Below are positions 13,743 to 21,711 of a stretch of 31,200 nt of DNA, piece by piece. Numbering within the stretch: the stretch's first letter is position 1; every line of letters starts with the position of its first letter. Source of the stretch: Syntrophaceae bacterium UBA2192 (lineage in GTDB: Bacteria; Desulfobacterota; Syntrophia; Syntrophales; UBA2192); NCBI GenBank assembly GCA_002327315.1, contig DCVI01000052.1, forward strand, positions 1-31,200. Reading direction: 5' to 3'. Position numbers and translations under genes: made by a program. A model generated the notes under the pieces. That model had not been told where the DNA came from, searched no databases, and worked only from the letters and a program-made list of their open reading frames with translations.

Positions 13743-14645
13743 ATGAAAACGAAAATCGCAACCCTGCAGGAAGCGGCCGGGACCGTGAAGGACGGCATGC
13801 TCCTGGGCATGACGACGAGCATCCTCGAGAACGCCCCGATGGCCTTTCTGCGGGAGATCATCCGCCGGGGCGTGAAGGGGCTCAGGGTGGCGACCCTCAC
13901 CGGCGGCGGTCTCAATGCGGACCTGCTCATCGGCGCCGGCATCGTCGGAGAATACGAGACCTGCTACTGCTCCCTGGGCGATCTGGGCCCGGCGCCGAAT
14001 TTCCAGCGTGCTATCCGCCTGCGAAGGCTGAAGATGAAGGACAACACCTGAGGGGTCATGTATTCCATGGTCCAGGCTGGATCCATGGGCGCTCCCTTCG
14101 TGGCGGTGCGGGGTCTTTTGGGCGGGGATCTCCTGAAGCACCGCCCGGATCTCCGTGTGGTCATGAATCCGTTTCAGGAGCGCGATGCCGTTGTCGTGGC
14201 CCCGCCGATCCGCCCCGATGTCGCCGTCTTTCATGCGGCCCGGGCGGACCGCCTCGGCAATGCCATTACCCTGGGCGAGAGGCGGGACGATCTGATGCTG
14301 GCCCGCGCCGCGCGCCGGGTCGTGGTCACGGCCGAAGAGATTGTCGAAAAGGAGTTGAAGCCCGGCGCCGCGGGGACCTTCCTTCCGGCCATCGACGTGG
14401 ACCAGGTCGTCTGCGTTCCCGGGGGAGCCCACCCTGCTGGCTGCACAAAGCGATATGGCTGCGACCGGATTCACCTGGGGGAATATCTCGAAGCGGCAAA
14501 AGACGGGAGCACCTTCAAGGCCTATCTGGAGAAATACGTCTTCGGGCCCCGGGATCACCGGGCATATCTGTCCCGGGTCGGCTTTCGCCCGCGGAAGAAA
14601 AGAGGGCAGGACGCATGGCGCAACCCTATACCCCCGAAGAGTTGA
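13743..14645 (+). CDS. CoA-transferase alpha subunit interrupted by in-frame TGA
   Basis: Alpha subunit of a family I (glutaconate/IpdA-like) CoA-transferase. One reading frame runs from ATG 13743 to 14645 with a single TGA at 14049-14051 (codon 103). Both sides are coherent: before it, DGMLLGMTTSILENAPMAFL and LTGGGLNADLLIGAGIVGEY; after it, GVMYSMVQAGSMGAPFVAVR, APPIRPDVAVFHAARADRLG, VTAEEIVEKE and VVCVPGGAHPAGCT. The TGA lies where I recall Gln (GctA) or Glu (IpdA). No frameshift or other lesion is seen, and a hairpin follows the TGA. It is selenocysteine decoding, a recent nonsense mutation or a sequencing error. ATG 14058, 7 nt after the TGA, could also restart translation. The end overlaps the beta-subunit gene by 31 nt. 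Confidence 0.85.
14065..14088 (+). promoter_or_regulatory. Bulged hairpin after the in-frame TGA (SECIS-like candidate)
   Basis: ccatgg-tcca (14065-14074) pairs with tgga-(t)-ccatgg (14078-14088), giving 10 base pairs with one bulged U at 14082 and the 3-nt loop ggc. The stem begins 14 nt after the TGA and the loop lies about 25 nt from it, inside the range known for bacterial SECIS elements, with G in the loop. In E. coli fdhF the bulged U is on the 5' arm; here it is on the 3' arm. A chance hairpin cannot be excluded. Confidence 0.35.
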
Positions 14646-15349
14646 TGGCCGTCGTGATCTCCCGCGAGGTGAGAGACGGGGAGACGATCGGGATCGGGGC
14701 GGCTTCGCCCGTTCCGGCGGCGGGCTGCATCCTGGCCGGGCAACTCCATGCGCCCCGGGCGAGCATCATCATCCTGGGCAGCGAAGAGTATTACCCGTTT
14801 CCCGCCGGGAGCAGCGAGCTTCACTTCATGGCCCAGAAAGGGGAGCTGGATCTTTTCTTCCTGAGCGGCATCCAGATCGACCGGGCGGGCAACATCAATC
14901 TTCATGTCCTGGGAACCTATGAGGACCCCAGGGTGAGGTTGCCGGGGGCCTACGGCTCGGCCATGCTCTACCACATGGCCCGCCGCGTCATCCTCTATCG
15001 CACGGAGCACACGAAGCGCACGTTTGTAGAGAAGGTGGATTTTGTGACGGCCGCAGGCGTCCTGCCGGAGAGTGCAAGCCGGGAAGGCGGCCCGTCGCTC
15101 GTCGTGACGCCCAGGGCGATGCTTGCCTGGGACCGGGAGAGGCGCGAGTGGACCCTTGCCGCCGTTCACCCGGGTTCCACCGCGATCGACGTCGAGGAGA
15201 ATACGGGATTTCCCCTGCGCGTCCAGCAACCGGTCTCCATGACGCCCCTGCCAACGCGGCAGGAGCTGCGCCTCTTGAGAACGCGGGTCAGGGACAAGCT
15301 GAGAAAAATTTATCCCGGGTTCGTTGAAAGGAAGATCATGCCGGCGTGA
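14615..15349 (+). CDS. CoA-transferase beta subunit
   Basis: Beta subunit, partner of the upstream gene, with which it overlaps by 31 nt. The ATG at 14615 follows GAGGGCAGG. The 244-aa protein has family blocks TPEELMAVVISREVRDGETI, IGIGAASPVPAAGCILAGQL, an acidic pair in LGSEEYYPFP where family beta subunits carry the active-site Glu, then LSGIQIDRAGNINLHVLGTY and VDFVTAAGVL. It resembles IpdB/GctB-type subunits, which transfer CoA or hydrolyse cyclic acyl-CoA thioesters, so transferase versus hydrolase cannot be decided. It is intact, which suggests the alpha subunit is still made or was lost very recently. Confidence 0.88.
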   Translation: MAQPYTPEELMAVVISREVRDGETIGIGAASPVPAAGCILAGQLHAPRASIIILGSEEYYPFPAGSSELHFMAQKGELDLFFLSGIQIDRAGNINLHVLGTYEDPRVRLPGAYGSAMLYHMARRVILYRTEHTKRTFVEKVDFVTAAGVLPESASREGGPSLVVTPRAMLAWDRERREWTLAAVHPGSTAIDVEENTGFPLRVQQPVSMTPLPTRQELRLLRTRVRDKLRKIYPGFVERKIMPA

Positions 15350-15415
15350 TGAAGGTGGCACAAAGCTCTTGCATTTCAAATACGGATCGCTCCACCGGGG
15401 CAAAGGAGGAGAGAG

Positions 15416-16873
15416 ATGGCGATTAGGACGAAAGAGCAGTACTACGAAAGTGTCCGCAGGCAGGCTCCCGAGTTGTACTCCTTCGGCGAGCGGTTGGGCG
15501 ACATCGGCGCCCATCCCTGTTTCAAGCCGCCGCTGGACGCCATCGGGCTTGTCTACGAGCTTTCTTCCCAGCAGGACTATGAAAACCTTCTCACCGCCCA
15601 GTCCCCCTTCACGGGGGGCAAGGTCAGCCGCTTCGTACACATCCTCTCCGACCGGGAAGACCTGGCGAGGCGCTTCCGGGCATCGCGGTACCTGGTGCAC
15701 AAGCACGGTGCCTGCATCGGGGCGAGGTGCGTGAGCACCGGCGCGCTGAACTCCACCTATGCCGCCACGTTCGACATGGACCGCAAGCTGGGCACAAACT
15801 ACCATGCACGGTTCGTTTCCTTCCTGAAGCAGGTTCAGGAAAACGACCTGGCCGTTGCAGGCGCCATGATGGACGTCAAGGGGGACCGCAGCAAATCTCC
15901 CGGGGGCCAGCTGGAGCCCGATTCGTATCTGCGCATCGTGGAGAGGCGAAATGACGGGATCGTCGTGAGGGGCGCCAAGGCGAGCATCTCCGGGGCCGTC
16001 ATCGCCAACGAGATCGTCGTTCTTCCCTGCACGGCCCTCAAGCCCGAGGAAAAAGACTATGCCGTCTGCTTTGCCGTCCGGAGCGATGCCCCGGGCATCA
16101 TCCACGTGGCGGAGGCGCCGGGGCCGAATGCGAGGCGCTTTGTGGGCGAGGAGATGGACTACGGCAACGCCCGGTATGGCGCCCACGGATCCACGCACGT
16201 GATCTTCGACAACGTGTTCATTCCCTGGGACCGCGTGTTCATGTGCGGGGAGAGCGAGTTTGCCGGGGCGCTGGTCAACTATTTCGCCCTGCTCCAGAGG
16301 CTGTTCAGCACGGCCTGCAAGATCGGCCACCGGGATCTCCTGATGGGAGCGGCGGCGGTCATTGCCGACTACAACGGGGTGGGTCTGACGCGGCAGATCC
16401 GGGAAAAGCTCACGGAGCTCTACTTCCAGAGCGAGCTGTCCACGGGCTGCGCCCTGGCGTCCATCTACCAGGCACAGAAGAGCCCCTCCGGCGTCTTTCT
16501 GCCGGATTCCCTCTACATCAACATCGCCAAGCTCCAGGGGGTGAGTGCCATCTGGGACGGCAACTACATCACCTCCGACATCGCCGGCGGGCTCGTCTGC
16601 ACCTCGCCGACGGCAAAGGATTTCAAAAACGAGAAGATCGGGAAGCTGCTGGACAAATATCTCCGGGGACGGGCGGACATCCCGACGGAATACCGCATCC
16701 GGATGATGAGGCTCATCGAATACCTGACGGGGCAGAGTTCGGTGATTCCCGTCGAGTCGACCCACGGGGCGGGCTCGCCCCAGGCTCAGCGGATGGCGAT
16801 CCAGCAGGCCCTGATGGGGGTGCTGGATCAGTACAAGAAGGATGCCCGCATCATGGCGGGGATCGAGGCGTAA
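15416..16873 (+). CDS. 4-hydroxybutyryl-CoA dehydratase-like flavoprotein, altered FeS site
   Basis: Member of the HpaB/4-hydroxybutyryl-CoA dehydratase (AbfD) family of FAD proteins. AAAGGAGGAGAG precedes ATG 15416. The 485-aa length and blocks MDRKLGTNYHARF, GAMMDVKGDRSKSPGG, VERRNDGIVVRGAKA, FDNVFIPWDRVFMCGE and ESTHGAGSPQAQR match AbfD closely. In AbfD the [4Fe-4S] ligands are Cys99, Cys103, His292 and Cys299. Here Cys105 and Cys301 align, with identical spacing (189 residues from Cys105 to 294, 7 to 301), but 294 is Gln and the first Cys sits one place early (Cys100, motif CIGARC). The cluster is therefore probably lost or rebuilt, and radical dehydration of 4-hydroxybutyryl-CoA is doubtful. 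Context suggests a CoA-linked substrate. Confidence 0.9.
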   Translation: MAIRTKEQYYESVRRQAPELYSFGERLGDIGAHPCFKPPLDAIGLVYELSSQQDYENLLTAQSPFTGGKVSRFVHILSDREDLARRFRASRYLVHKHGACIGARCVSTGALNSTYAATFDMDRKLGTNYHARFVSFLKQVQENDLAVAGAMMDVKGDRSKSPGGQLEPDSYLRIVERRNDGIVVRGAKASISGAVIANEIVVLPCTALKPEEKDYAVCFAVRSDAPGIIHVAEAPGPNARRFVGEEMDYGNARYGAHGSTHVIFDNVFIPWDRVFMCGESEFAGALVNYFALLQRLFSTACKIGHRDLLMGAAAVIADYNGVGLTRQIREKLTELYFQSELSTGCALASIYQAQKSPSGVFLPDSLYINIAKLQGVSAIWDGNYITSDIAGGLVCTSPTAKDFKNEKIGKLLDKYLRGRADIPTEYRIRMMRLIEYLTGQSSVIPVESTHGAGSPQAQRMAIQQALMGVLDQYKKDARIMAGIEA

Positions 16874-16898
16874 TCGGGGCACAGATGGAGGCAGGCTC

Positions 16899-17228
16899 AT
16901 GCAGATGACGGATATACCCTTCGGGACGACGGACTGGTCGTCCGTGGAGGTCACGGAACACAAGGGCGAGACGGGGATTGCCTACTGGCGCACCCGGAAC
17001 TTCGGCGGCATCCGCGTGCGCAGGGTCGATTACTCGCCGGGCTATCTCGCCGATCACTGGTGCAGCAAGGGGCACATTCTCTTTTGCCTGGAGGGCGAGC
17101 TGCACACGGAACTGGCCGACGGCCGCAGGTACGTCCTCAAACCCGGCATGAGCTACCAGGTGGCGGACAACGCGGAGCCGCACCGCTCGTTCACCAGCAA
17201 AGGCGCCAAGCTGTTTATTGTCGATTGA
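16899..17228 (+). CDS. DHCW-type cupin protein
   Basis: Small single-domain cupin, 109 aa, starting at ATG 16899 with TGGAGG 7 nt upstream, 25 nt after the flavoprotein gene. It has VRRVDYSPGYLADHWCSKGH, the DHxC/DHCW motif characteristic of this cupin group, then HILFCLEGELHTELADGRRY and KPGMSYQVADNAEPHRSF. The histidines of DHW, KGH and EPH could make a metal site. Proteins of this group have no established reaction. Position suggests a role in the same pathway as the CoA-transferase and flavoprotein. Confidence 0.85.
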   Translation: MQMTDIPFGTTDWSSVEVTEHKGETGIAYWRTRNFGGIRVRRVDYSPGYLADHWCSKGHILFCLEGELHTELADGRRYVLKPGMSYQVADNAEPHRSFTSKGAKLFIVD

Positions 17229-17269
17229 GCGAACTTGTTACAGAAGCAAGATAATACTGCGATGATGTC

Positions 17270-17289
17270 ATTCCCACGAAGGCGGGAAT
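17270..17289. repeat. Short hairpin repeat (attccc...gggaat type)
   Basis: attcccacgaaggcgggaat is an inverted repeat with one mismatch and resembles the common dispersed motif attcccgcgaaggcgggaatccag seen in many proteobacterial genomes. Only one copy was noticed in this window. Confidence 0.4.
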
Positions 17290-17311
17290 CCAGATGGCAG
17301 GAGAAAAGCCC

Positions 17312-18292
17312 ATGAAGGCACTGCGATTCAGCAGTTTCGGGGATCTGGCAGGGCAGCTCCATGTTGAGGAAGTGCCCACGCCCGTTCCGGGGCCCGAGGA
17401 TGTCCTCGTGAAGGTGCATGCCGCTTCGCTCAACCCCAGTGACTGGAAAAACGTGTTGGGTCAGTATAAGAAAACGGTGCTTCCGCGCACACCGGGGCAG
17501 GACTTTGCGGGGGTCGTCGTCGCAGGTGACAAGGAAATGATCGGGCAGGAGATCTGGGCAACCGGCGGCGATGTCGGATTCACGCGGGACGGAAGCCACG
17601 CCGAGTACGTGGTCATCCCGAAAAAGGCCGCACGACCCAAGCCGAAGAATTTGTCCTTCATTGAAGCCGCCTGCGTGGGAAGGACCTATCTCACGGCCTA
17701 CGTCGGGTTGATGGAAAAAGCGCAGCTTCAAGATGGAGAAACGGTCCTGGTGACCGGCGCAAGCGGTGGCGTGGGAAGCTCCGTCGCCAAGCTCGCGAAA
17801 ACGAAATCGGCCCGTGTCATCGGGGTGGATCTCCAGGCTCCCGATCCGGAAACGGCGCGCAGGCTGGGGATCGATCTGGCCCTCGGCAGCCGGACCGATG
17901 ATATCCCGGCCCGCGTGAAGCAGTTCACGCAGGGAAGGGGCGTGAACGTGGCCTTTGACTGCGTCGGCGGCCCGCTGTTCGAGGTGTCGCTCAATACCCT
18001 GGCGCCCGGGGGCCGGCAGGTGAACATCGTCTCAGTCGGGGAGAGAAGGGTGAGTTTCGACCTGGTAGATTTCTTTTTCCGGCGCCTCTCGCTGTTCGGC
18101 CTGAGCACGCTCTCCTTCGATTCGGTTGCATCCGCCGACATCCTGGACAAGCTGCGGCCCGTCTTTGAACAGGGAAAGTTGACTGCGCCCGACATCGCGA
18201 GGACGTGCTCCATCGATGAGGCCGTCGAGGCCTATCGGGAGGGGGCCGGCGGCGCCGCCCGGGGAAAGATCGTGATTGTATTCCCTCACTGA
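17312..18292 (+). CDS. NAD(P)H:quinone oxidoreductase-like medium-chain dehydrogenase
   Basis: Zinc-independent medium-chain reductase that probably reduces quinones, enals or enoyl compounds with NADPH. ATG 17312 is preferred over 17294 because AGGAGA lies about 8 nt upstream of it. The 326-aa protein has the GroES-like domain (MKALRFSSFGDLAGQLHVEE, PSDWKNVLGQYKK, TPGQDFAGVVVAGD) and a Rossmann domain with ETVLVTGASGGVGSSVAKLA (residues ~143-162) and VAFDCVGGPLFEVSLNTLAP. The structural and catalytic zinc cysteines of alcohol dehydrogenases are absent. It follows the cupin gene by 83 nt containing a hairpin repeat, so membership in the CoA-transferase operon is uncertain. Confidence 0.9.
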   Translation: MKALRFSSFGDLAGQLHVEEVPTPVPGPEDVLVKVHAASLNPSDWKNVLGQYKKTVLPRTPGQDFAGVVVAGDKEMIGQEIWATGGDVGFTRDGSHAEYVVIPKKAARPKPKNLSFIEAACVGRTYLTAYVGLMEKAQLQDGETVLVTGASGGVGSSVAKLAKTKSARVIGVDLQAPDPETARRLGIDLALGSRTDDIPARVKQFTQGRGVNVAFDCVGGPLFEVSLNTLAPGGRQVNIVSVGERRVSFDLVDFFFRRLSLFGLSTLSFDSVASADILDKLRPVFEQGKLTAPDIARTCSIDEAVEAYREGAGGAARGKIVIVFPH

Positions 18293-18355
18293 TTTGAACG
18301 GGGGCAGCTCTCGCAGGAATCTGCCTGTCTTACAATGTTTGGAGATGCTTGCCGA

Positions 18356-18802
18356 ATGAGTACGCAGATTCGCGTCGATGTCTTCAGAATGATTGTCGAG
18401 CAGACGACAGACGCAATCATGTTTGCCGATCGGGAAGGGCTCATCCGGATATGGAACCAGGGCGCAGAATCCGTTTTCGGATTTCCTGCTGGAGAGGTGC
18501 TGGGGAAAAGTCTGGACGTTATCATTCCGGAGGAGCTGCGCAAGAAGCACTGGGAGGGTTACGGCAAGGCCATCGAAACCGGCAGGACAAGACTGGGCAG
18601 CCGGGTGCTGACTACCCGCTCCTGTCACAAGGATGGAAGCCGGCTTTATGTCGACTTGAGTTTCGCGGTCATCGTGGATGACTCGGGCCATGCCGAGGGA
18701 GCGCTGGCGATTGCACGGAATGTGACGGAGCGATACCTGGCCGACAAGACGCTTAGAAAGCATGCCGCCGAGCTGGAAAACAGGATAAAACCGAAACCGT
18801 AG
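18356..18802 (+). CDS. Stand-alone PAS-domain sensor protein
   Basis: A 148-aa protein consisting of a single PAS domain (S-box/PAC): FRMIVEQTTDAIMFADREGL, IRIWNQGAESVFGFPAGEVL, IIPEELRKKHWEGYGKAIET, then the PAC motif with SCHKDGSRLYVDLSFAVIVD and ALAIARNVTERY. It ends in a short helix (LRKHAAELENRI) as if cut just before a kinase linker. ATG 18356 follows GGAG; ATG 18335 is an alternative. No output domain follows in frame, so it may act through a partner or bind a small ligand. Confidence 0.88.
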   Translation: MSTQIRVDVFRMIVEQTTDAIMFADREGLIRIWNQGAESVFGFPAGEVLGKSLDVIIPEELRKKHWEGYGKAIETGRTRLGSRVLTTRSCHKDGSRLYVDLSFAVIVDDSGHAEGALAIARNVTERYLADKTLRKHAAELENRIKPKP

Positions 18803-18825
18803 GCAAAGGAAGAGTGGAAAGTGGC

Positions 18826-18878
18826 TTCGTCAGCCGATCTTCTTCACAAGTTCAGCCAGGAGAAGTCGGGCTGACGAA
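18826..18878. repeat. Long imperfect hairpin between the PAS and SpoIIAA-like genes
   Basis: ttcgtcagcc (18826-18835) is perfectly complementary to ggctgacgaa (18869-18878), and the inner cttct (18839-18843) pairs with agaag (18861-18865). The 17-nt loop region contains ttcagcc again. No U-tract follows directly; it may be a terminator for the PAS gene, a processed RNA structure or an old inverted repeat. Confidence 0.5.
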
Positions 18879-18925
18879 ACACACACCATAACCGGCTGAA
18901 AAAATTTTCGAAAGGAATCGGGACA

Positions 18926-19282
18926 ATGGGGGTTAAAGGCGAGAAGGAGCCATCGGGGCTTTACATCCTGAGAATTTCCGGCGTGTTCACGAACCAGGAT
19001 CGGAAAGAAATGGAAGCGGCCGGCCGAGCTGAGATCGACCGCAGATCGAAAATCAAGATCCTGATTCTCGCCGATGGGTTCGCAGGCTGGGGCAAGGAGG
19101 GCGATTGGGGGGATATCCGGTTCATGCTCGAGTACGACCCCTACATGGAGAAGATAGCCGTCGTCGCCGATGAAAAATGGCGGGATCCGTTCCTCATGTA
19201 CCTGGCGGCGGGCCACCGGAAGGCGGCCGTCGAATTCTTTCCATCGGGCGAGGAGAGCAAGGCCCGAACTTGGCTGGGCTAG
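18926..19282 (+). CDS. SpoIIAA-like (STAS-fold) protein
   Basis: A 118-aa soluble protein of the SpoIIAA-like group, related to STAS domains. AAAGGAA upstream supports ATG 18926. Sequence has LYILRISGVFTNQDRKEMEA, the core strand KIKILILADGFAGWGKEGDW, then FMLEYDPYMEKIAVVADEKW and the end FFPSGEESKARTWLG. Members are widespread and often sit near sensors or membrane proteins, but their role is mostly unknown. The adjacent PAS gene is in the same direction, separated by a hairpin. Confidence 0.85.
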   Translation: MGVKGEKEPSGLYILRISGVFTNQDRKEMEAAGRAEIDRRSKIKILILADGFAGWGKEGDWGDIRFMLEYDPYMEKIAVVADEKWRDPFLMYLAAGHRKAAVEFFPSGEESKARTWLG

Positions 19283-19423
19283 AATAAAGAGGCATGTGCC
19301 GGACAAAGACAGGGGATTGAAATTTCTCGATTAGCCGGTTCCTGCAAGGGGGCAGGGCCGGCTCCAGTCATCATACTATTCCATCGAAATCATTGAGACT
19401 CGCCAAGCACAGACGATGTCATC

Positions 19424-19912
19424 ATGGAGTACACGATCCGAAAATGCATCCGCGAAGATGTCGGCGTTCTCGTGGAGACGATCCGCGGGGCCTTCCGGGA
19501 TGTAGCCGAGCGCTTCGGCCTGACCGAACAGAACTGTCCCCGACACCCTTCCAACTGCAGGGCCGATTGGGTCGAGAAGGACATGGACCGGGGAGTGACA
19601 TACTATGTTCTTGAGAGCGAGGGGCGCGTGGCGGGAAGCGTTGGCCTCGAATGGGTGAGGCCGGGCCTGTGCAACCTGGAGCGCCTGGCGGTGCTCCCGG
19701 GCGAGAGAAAGCGCGGCTTCGGCAGGGCCCTGGTTAACCATGTATTCTCGGAGGCCGGCAAGCTCGGCTGCGACACGATCCGCATCGGCGTCATCGCGGA
19801 CCAGGCTGAACTGAAGGACTGGTACCGGGGATTCGGGTTTGTCGAGACGGATACGAGGGACTTCGCCCACCTGCCGTTCCGGGTGACGTTCATGAATTGC
19901 GAATTGCGATGA
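19424..19912 (+). CDS. GNAT-family N-acetyltransferase
   Basis: Transfers an acetyl group from acetyl-CoA to an amine; acceptor unknown. The 162-aa protein starts IRKCIREDVGVLVETIRGAF. It has the GNAT core: YYVLESEGRVAGSVGLEWV, CNLERLAVLPGERKRGFGRA (the R/Q-x-x-G-x-G/A acetyl-CoA pyrophosphate loop reads RKRGFGRA), LVNHVFSEAGKLG, and IRIGVIADQAELKDWYRGFG followed by FVETDTRDF. The ATG at 19424 lacks a strong ribosome binding site. It stands alone. Confidence 0.92.
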   Translation: MEYTIRKCIREDVGVLVETIRGAFRDVAERFGLTEQNCPRHPSNCRADWVEKDMDRGVTYYVLESEGRVAGSVGLEWVRPGLCNLERLAVLPGERKRGFGRALVNHVFSEAGKLGCDTIRIGVIADQAELKDWYRGFGFVETDTRDFAHLPFRVTFMNCELR

Positions 19913-20019
19913 GGCTGCAGGAAAGAGACTCGGGCAGTCGAACCCGACTCACGGGTCCCTGTTAAGGGACCGGAGAGGTCCACGAAATCAACTAACGGGC
20001 TGCAGACGGGAGGTCACCT

Positions 20020-21519
20020 ATGACGGTCGGCAGACTGATGATGGGCATCGCGCTGTCTCTTTTTCTGGCTGCCAGCGCCTTCGGCCAGCCATCCGGACAA
20101 ACTCAAGCCAAGCCGAAGCCCAAGCCTGAGCCGGGGGCACGGCAGATGGACATCACCTTCAAACCCTGGACGGGCGACTTCGACCAGATGCTCAAGCGCC
20201 GCATGATCCGCGCTTTGGTGCCCTACAGCCGCTCCCTTTACTTCAACGACAAGGGGCGCGAACGCGGCATCACCGCCGACAACGTGCGCGACTTCGAGCA
20301 CTGGCTCAACAAGAAATACGCGAAGAAGCTTCGCAAACGCCCGCTCACCGTCTATCTCATCCCTACAACCCGGGACAAGCTGCTCCCGGAGGTCGCCAAG
20401 GGAATTGGAGACATCGCCATTGGAAACCTGACGGTCACCGAGGAACGGCTGAAAACCGTGGATTTCGCCTTGCCGCCAGATCTGCCCGCCATGAAGGAGG
20501 TGGTCGTCACCGGGCCAGCGTCGCCGGCGATTGCCTCAACGGATGACCTCTCCGGCAAGACGGTTCACGTTCGCAAGGCGTCGAGCTACTACGAGAGCCT
20601 CGAAGCGCTCAACGGACGATTCAAAAAGGAAGGCAAGCCCGCCGCGAAACTGGTTCTCGTGCCCGACGCCCTGGAAGACGAGGACATGATGGAGATGCTC
20701 AGCGCCGGTCTTCTGGAGGTCATCGTTGTGGACGACTGGAAGGCAACGATGTGGGCGCAGATCCTGCCCAAGATCAAGGTGAACGAACAGGCTATCCTGC
20801 GGGATGCAGGAAAGTACGGCTGGGCGATCCGTAAAGGAAGCCCGAAACTGGAAGCGGAGATCCTCGACTTTTACAAGAGCTACATCAAGAAGCAGGGTGT
20901 TGCCGCATACCGTTTGAAGCAGTACATGTCGCGGATCAAGCACATCAGGAATCCCACCGAGATCGCGGAGTGGAAGCGCTTCGAGCAGATGCTCGTTCTT
21001 TTTCAGAAGTACGGGGAGCAGTACAACTTCGACCCGCTCATGCTTGCCGCGCAGGGCTACCAGGAGTCGCAGCTCAACCAGAAAGCGAGGAGTCACGGGG
21101 GCGCCATCGGGGTCATGCAGGTCACGCCGGCCATCGGCAGGGCTTTAAAGGTGGGCGACATCCGCATCGTCGAACCCAACATCCATGCCGGGACGAAGTA
21201 CATGGACCAGCTCATGACAAAGTACTTCCCCGACGTCAACTTCACGGAAAACAACCGTACACTTTTTGCCTTCGCAAGCTACAACGCGGGTCCGGGAAAT
21301 ATTTCGAAGATGTGCAAGGAAGCCGAGAAACGCGGGCTCGAACCGGACACGTGGTTCAACAACGTGGAGATCGTGACGGCCCAGAAGATCGGTCTCGAGA
21401 CCACGACGTACGTGCGCAACATCTACAAGTACTATGTCGCATACAGGCTCCAGCTCGACAGGATGGAGGCGACCAGGAAGGCCCGCGAGCAGGTGGCGCC
21501 GAGCGCCGCAGCCCAATAG
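20020..21519 (+). CDS. MltF-like lytic murein transglycosylase
   Basis: It cleaves the glycan strands of peptidoglycan, forming anhydromuropeptides, in the periplasm or at the membrane. GGGAGG at about 20006 supports ATG 20020. A signal peptide (MMGIALSLFLAASAFG) is followed by a Lys/Pro linker. Residues ~60-300 form a type 3 solute-binding-like domain (RALVPYSRSLYFNDKGRERG, IGDIAIGNLTVTEERLKTVD), and residues ~330-480 an SLT domain with catalytic Glu349 in GYQESQLNQKARS, HGGAIGVMQVTP and SYNAGPGN. Architecture and 499-aa length match MltF, whose first domain senses muropeptides. It lies alone, with the next gene converging from the other strand. Confidence 0.93.
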   Translation: MTVGRLMMGIALSLFLAASAFGQPSGQTQAKPKPKPEPGARQMDITFKPWTGDFDQMLKRRMIRALVPYSRSLYFNDKGRERGITADNVRDFEHWLNKKYAKKLRKRPLTVYLIPTTRDKLLPEVAKGIGDIAIGNLTVTEERLKTVDFALPPDLPAMKEVVVTGPASPAIASTDDLSGKTVHVRKASSYYESLEALNGRFKKEGKPAAKLVLVPDALEDEDMMEMLSAGLLEVIVVDDWKATMWAQILPKIKVNEQAILRDAGKYGWAIRKGSPKLEAEILDFYKSYIKKQGVAAYRLKQYMSRIKHIRNPTEIAEWKRFEQMLVLFQKYGEQYNFDPLMLAAQGYQESQLNQKARSHGGAIGVMQVTPAIGRALKVGDIRIVEPNIHAGTKYMDQLMTKYFPDVNFTENNRTLFAFASYNAGPGNISKMCKEAEKRGLEPDTWFNNVEIVTAQKIGLETTTYVRNIYKYYVAYRLQLDRMEATRKAREQVAPSAAAQ

Positions 21520-21711
21520 GCATGGCGGCGACGACGGTTTCCGACTCATGCGCAAAAGGGAGGTGACGGGATGAGAAGCAGACTGACGGGAGCATCCGCT
21601 TCCGTGGAAATGATGCCGTCGCCCGTAAGCCTTCCCGGCAAAACAGGAGGCGAGGGCCCGAGGCCGGCTGGGCGATTATGGGGTAATGCCTGCCCCGGGC
21701 CCTCCGAAAGT

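Noticed and set aside
14555..16963. 802-codon minus-strand open frame
   Set aside because: It is antisense to the CoA-transferase beta and AbfD-like genes, both with clear family motifs; it arises from high GC codon positions.
19930..19975. tRNA-like piece (minus strand gggttcgactgccc) and hairpin ggtccc-tgttaa-gggacc
   Set aside because: The T-arm-like stem has only 4 pairs and an 8-nt loop, and no anticodon or acceptor arm can be built around it.
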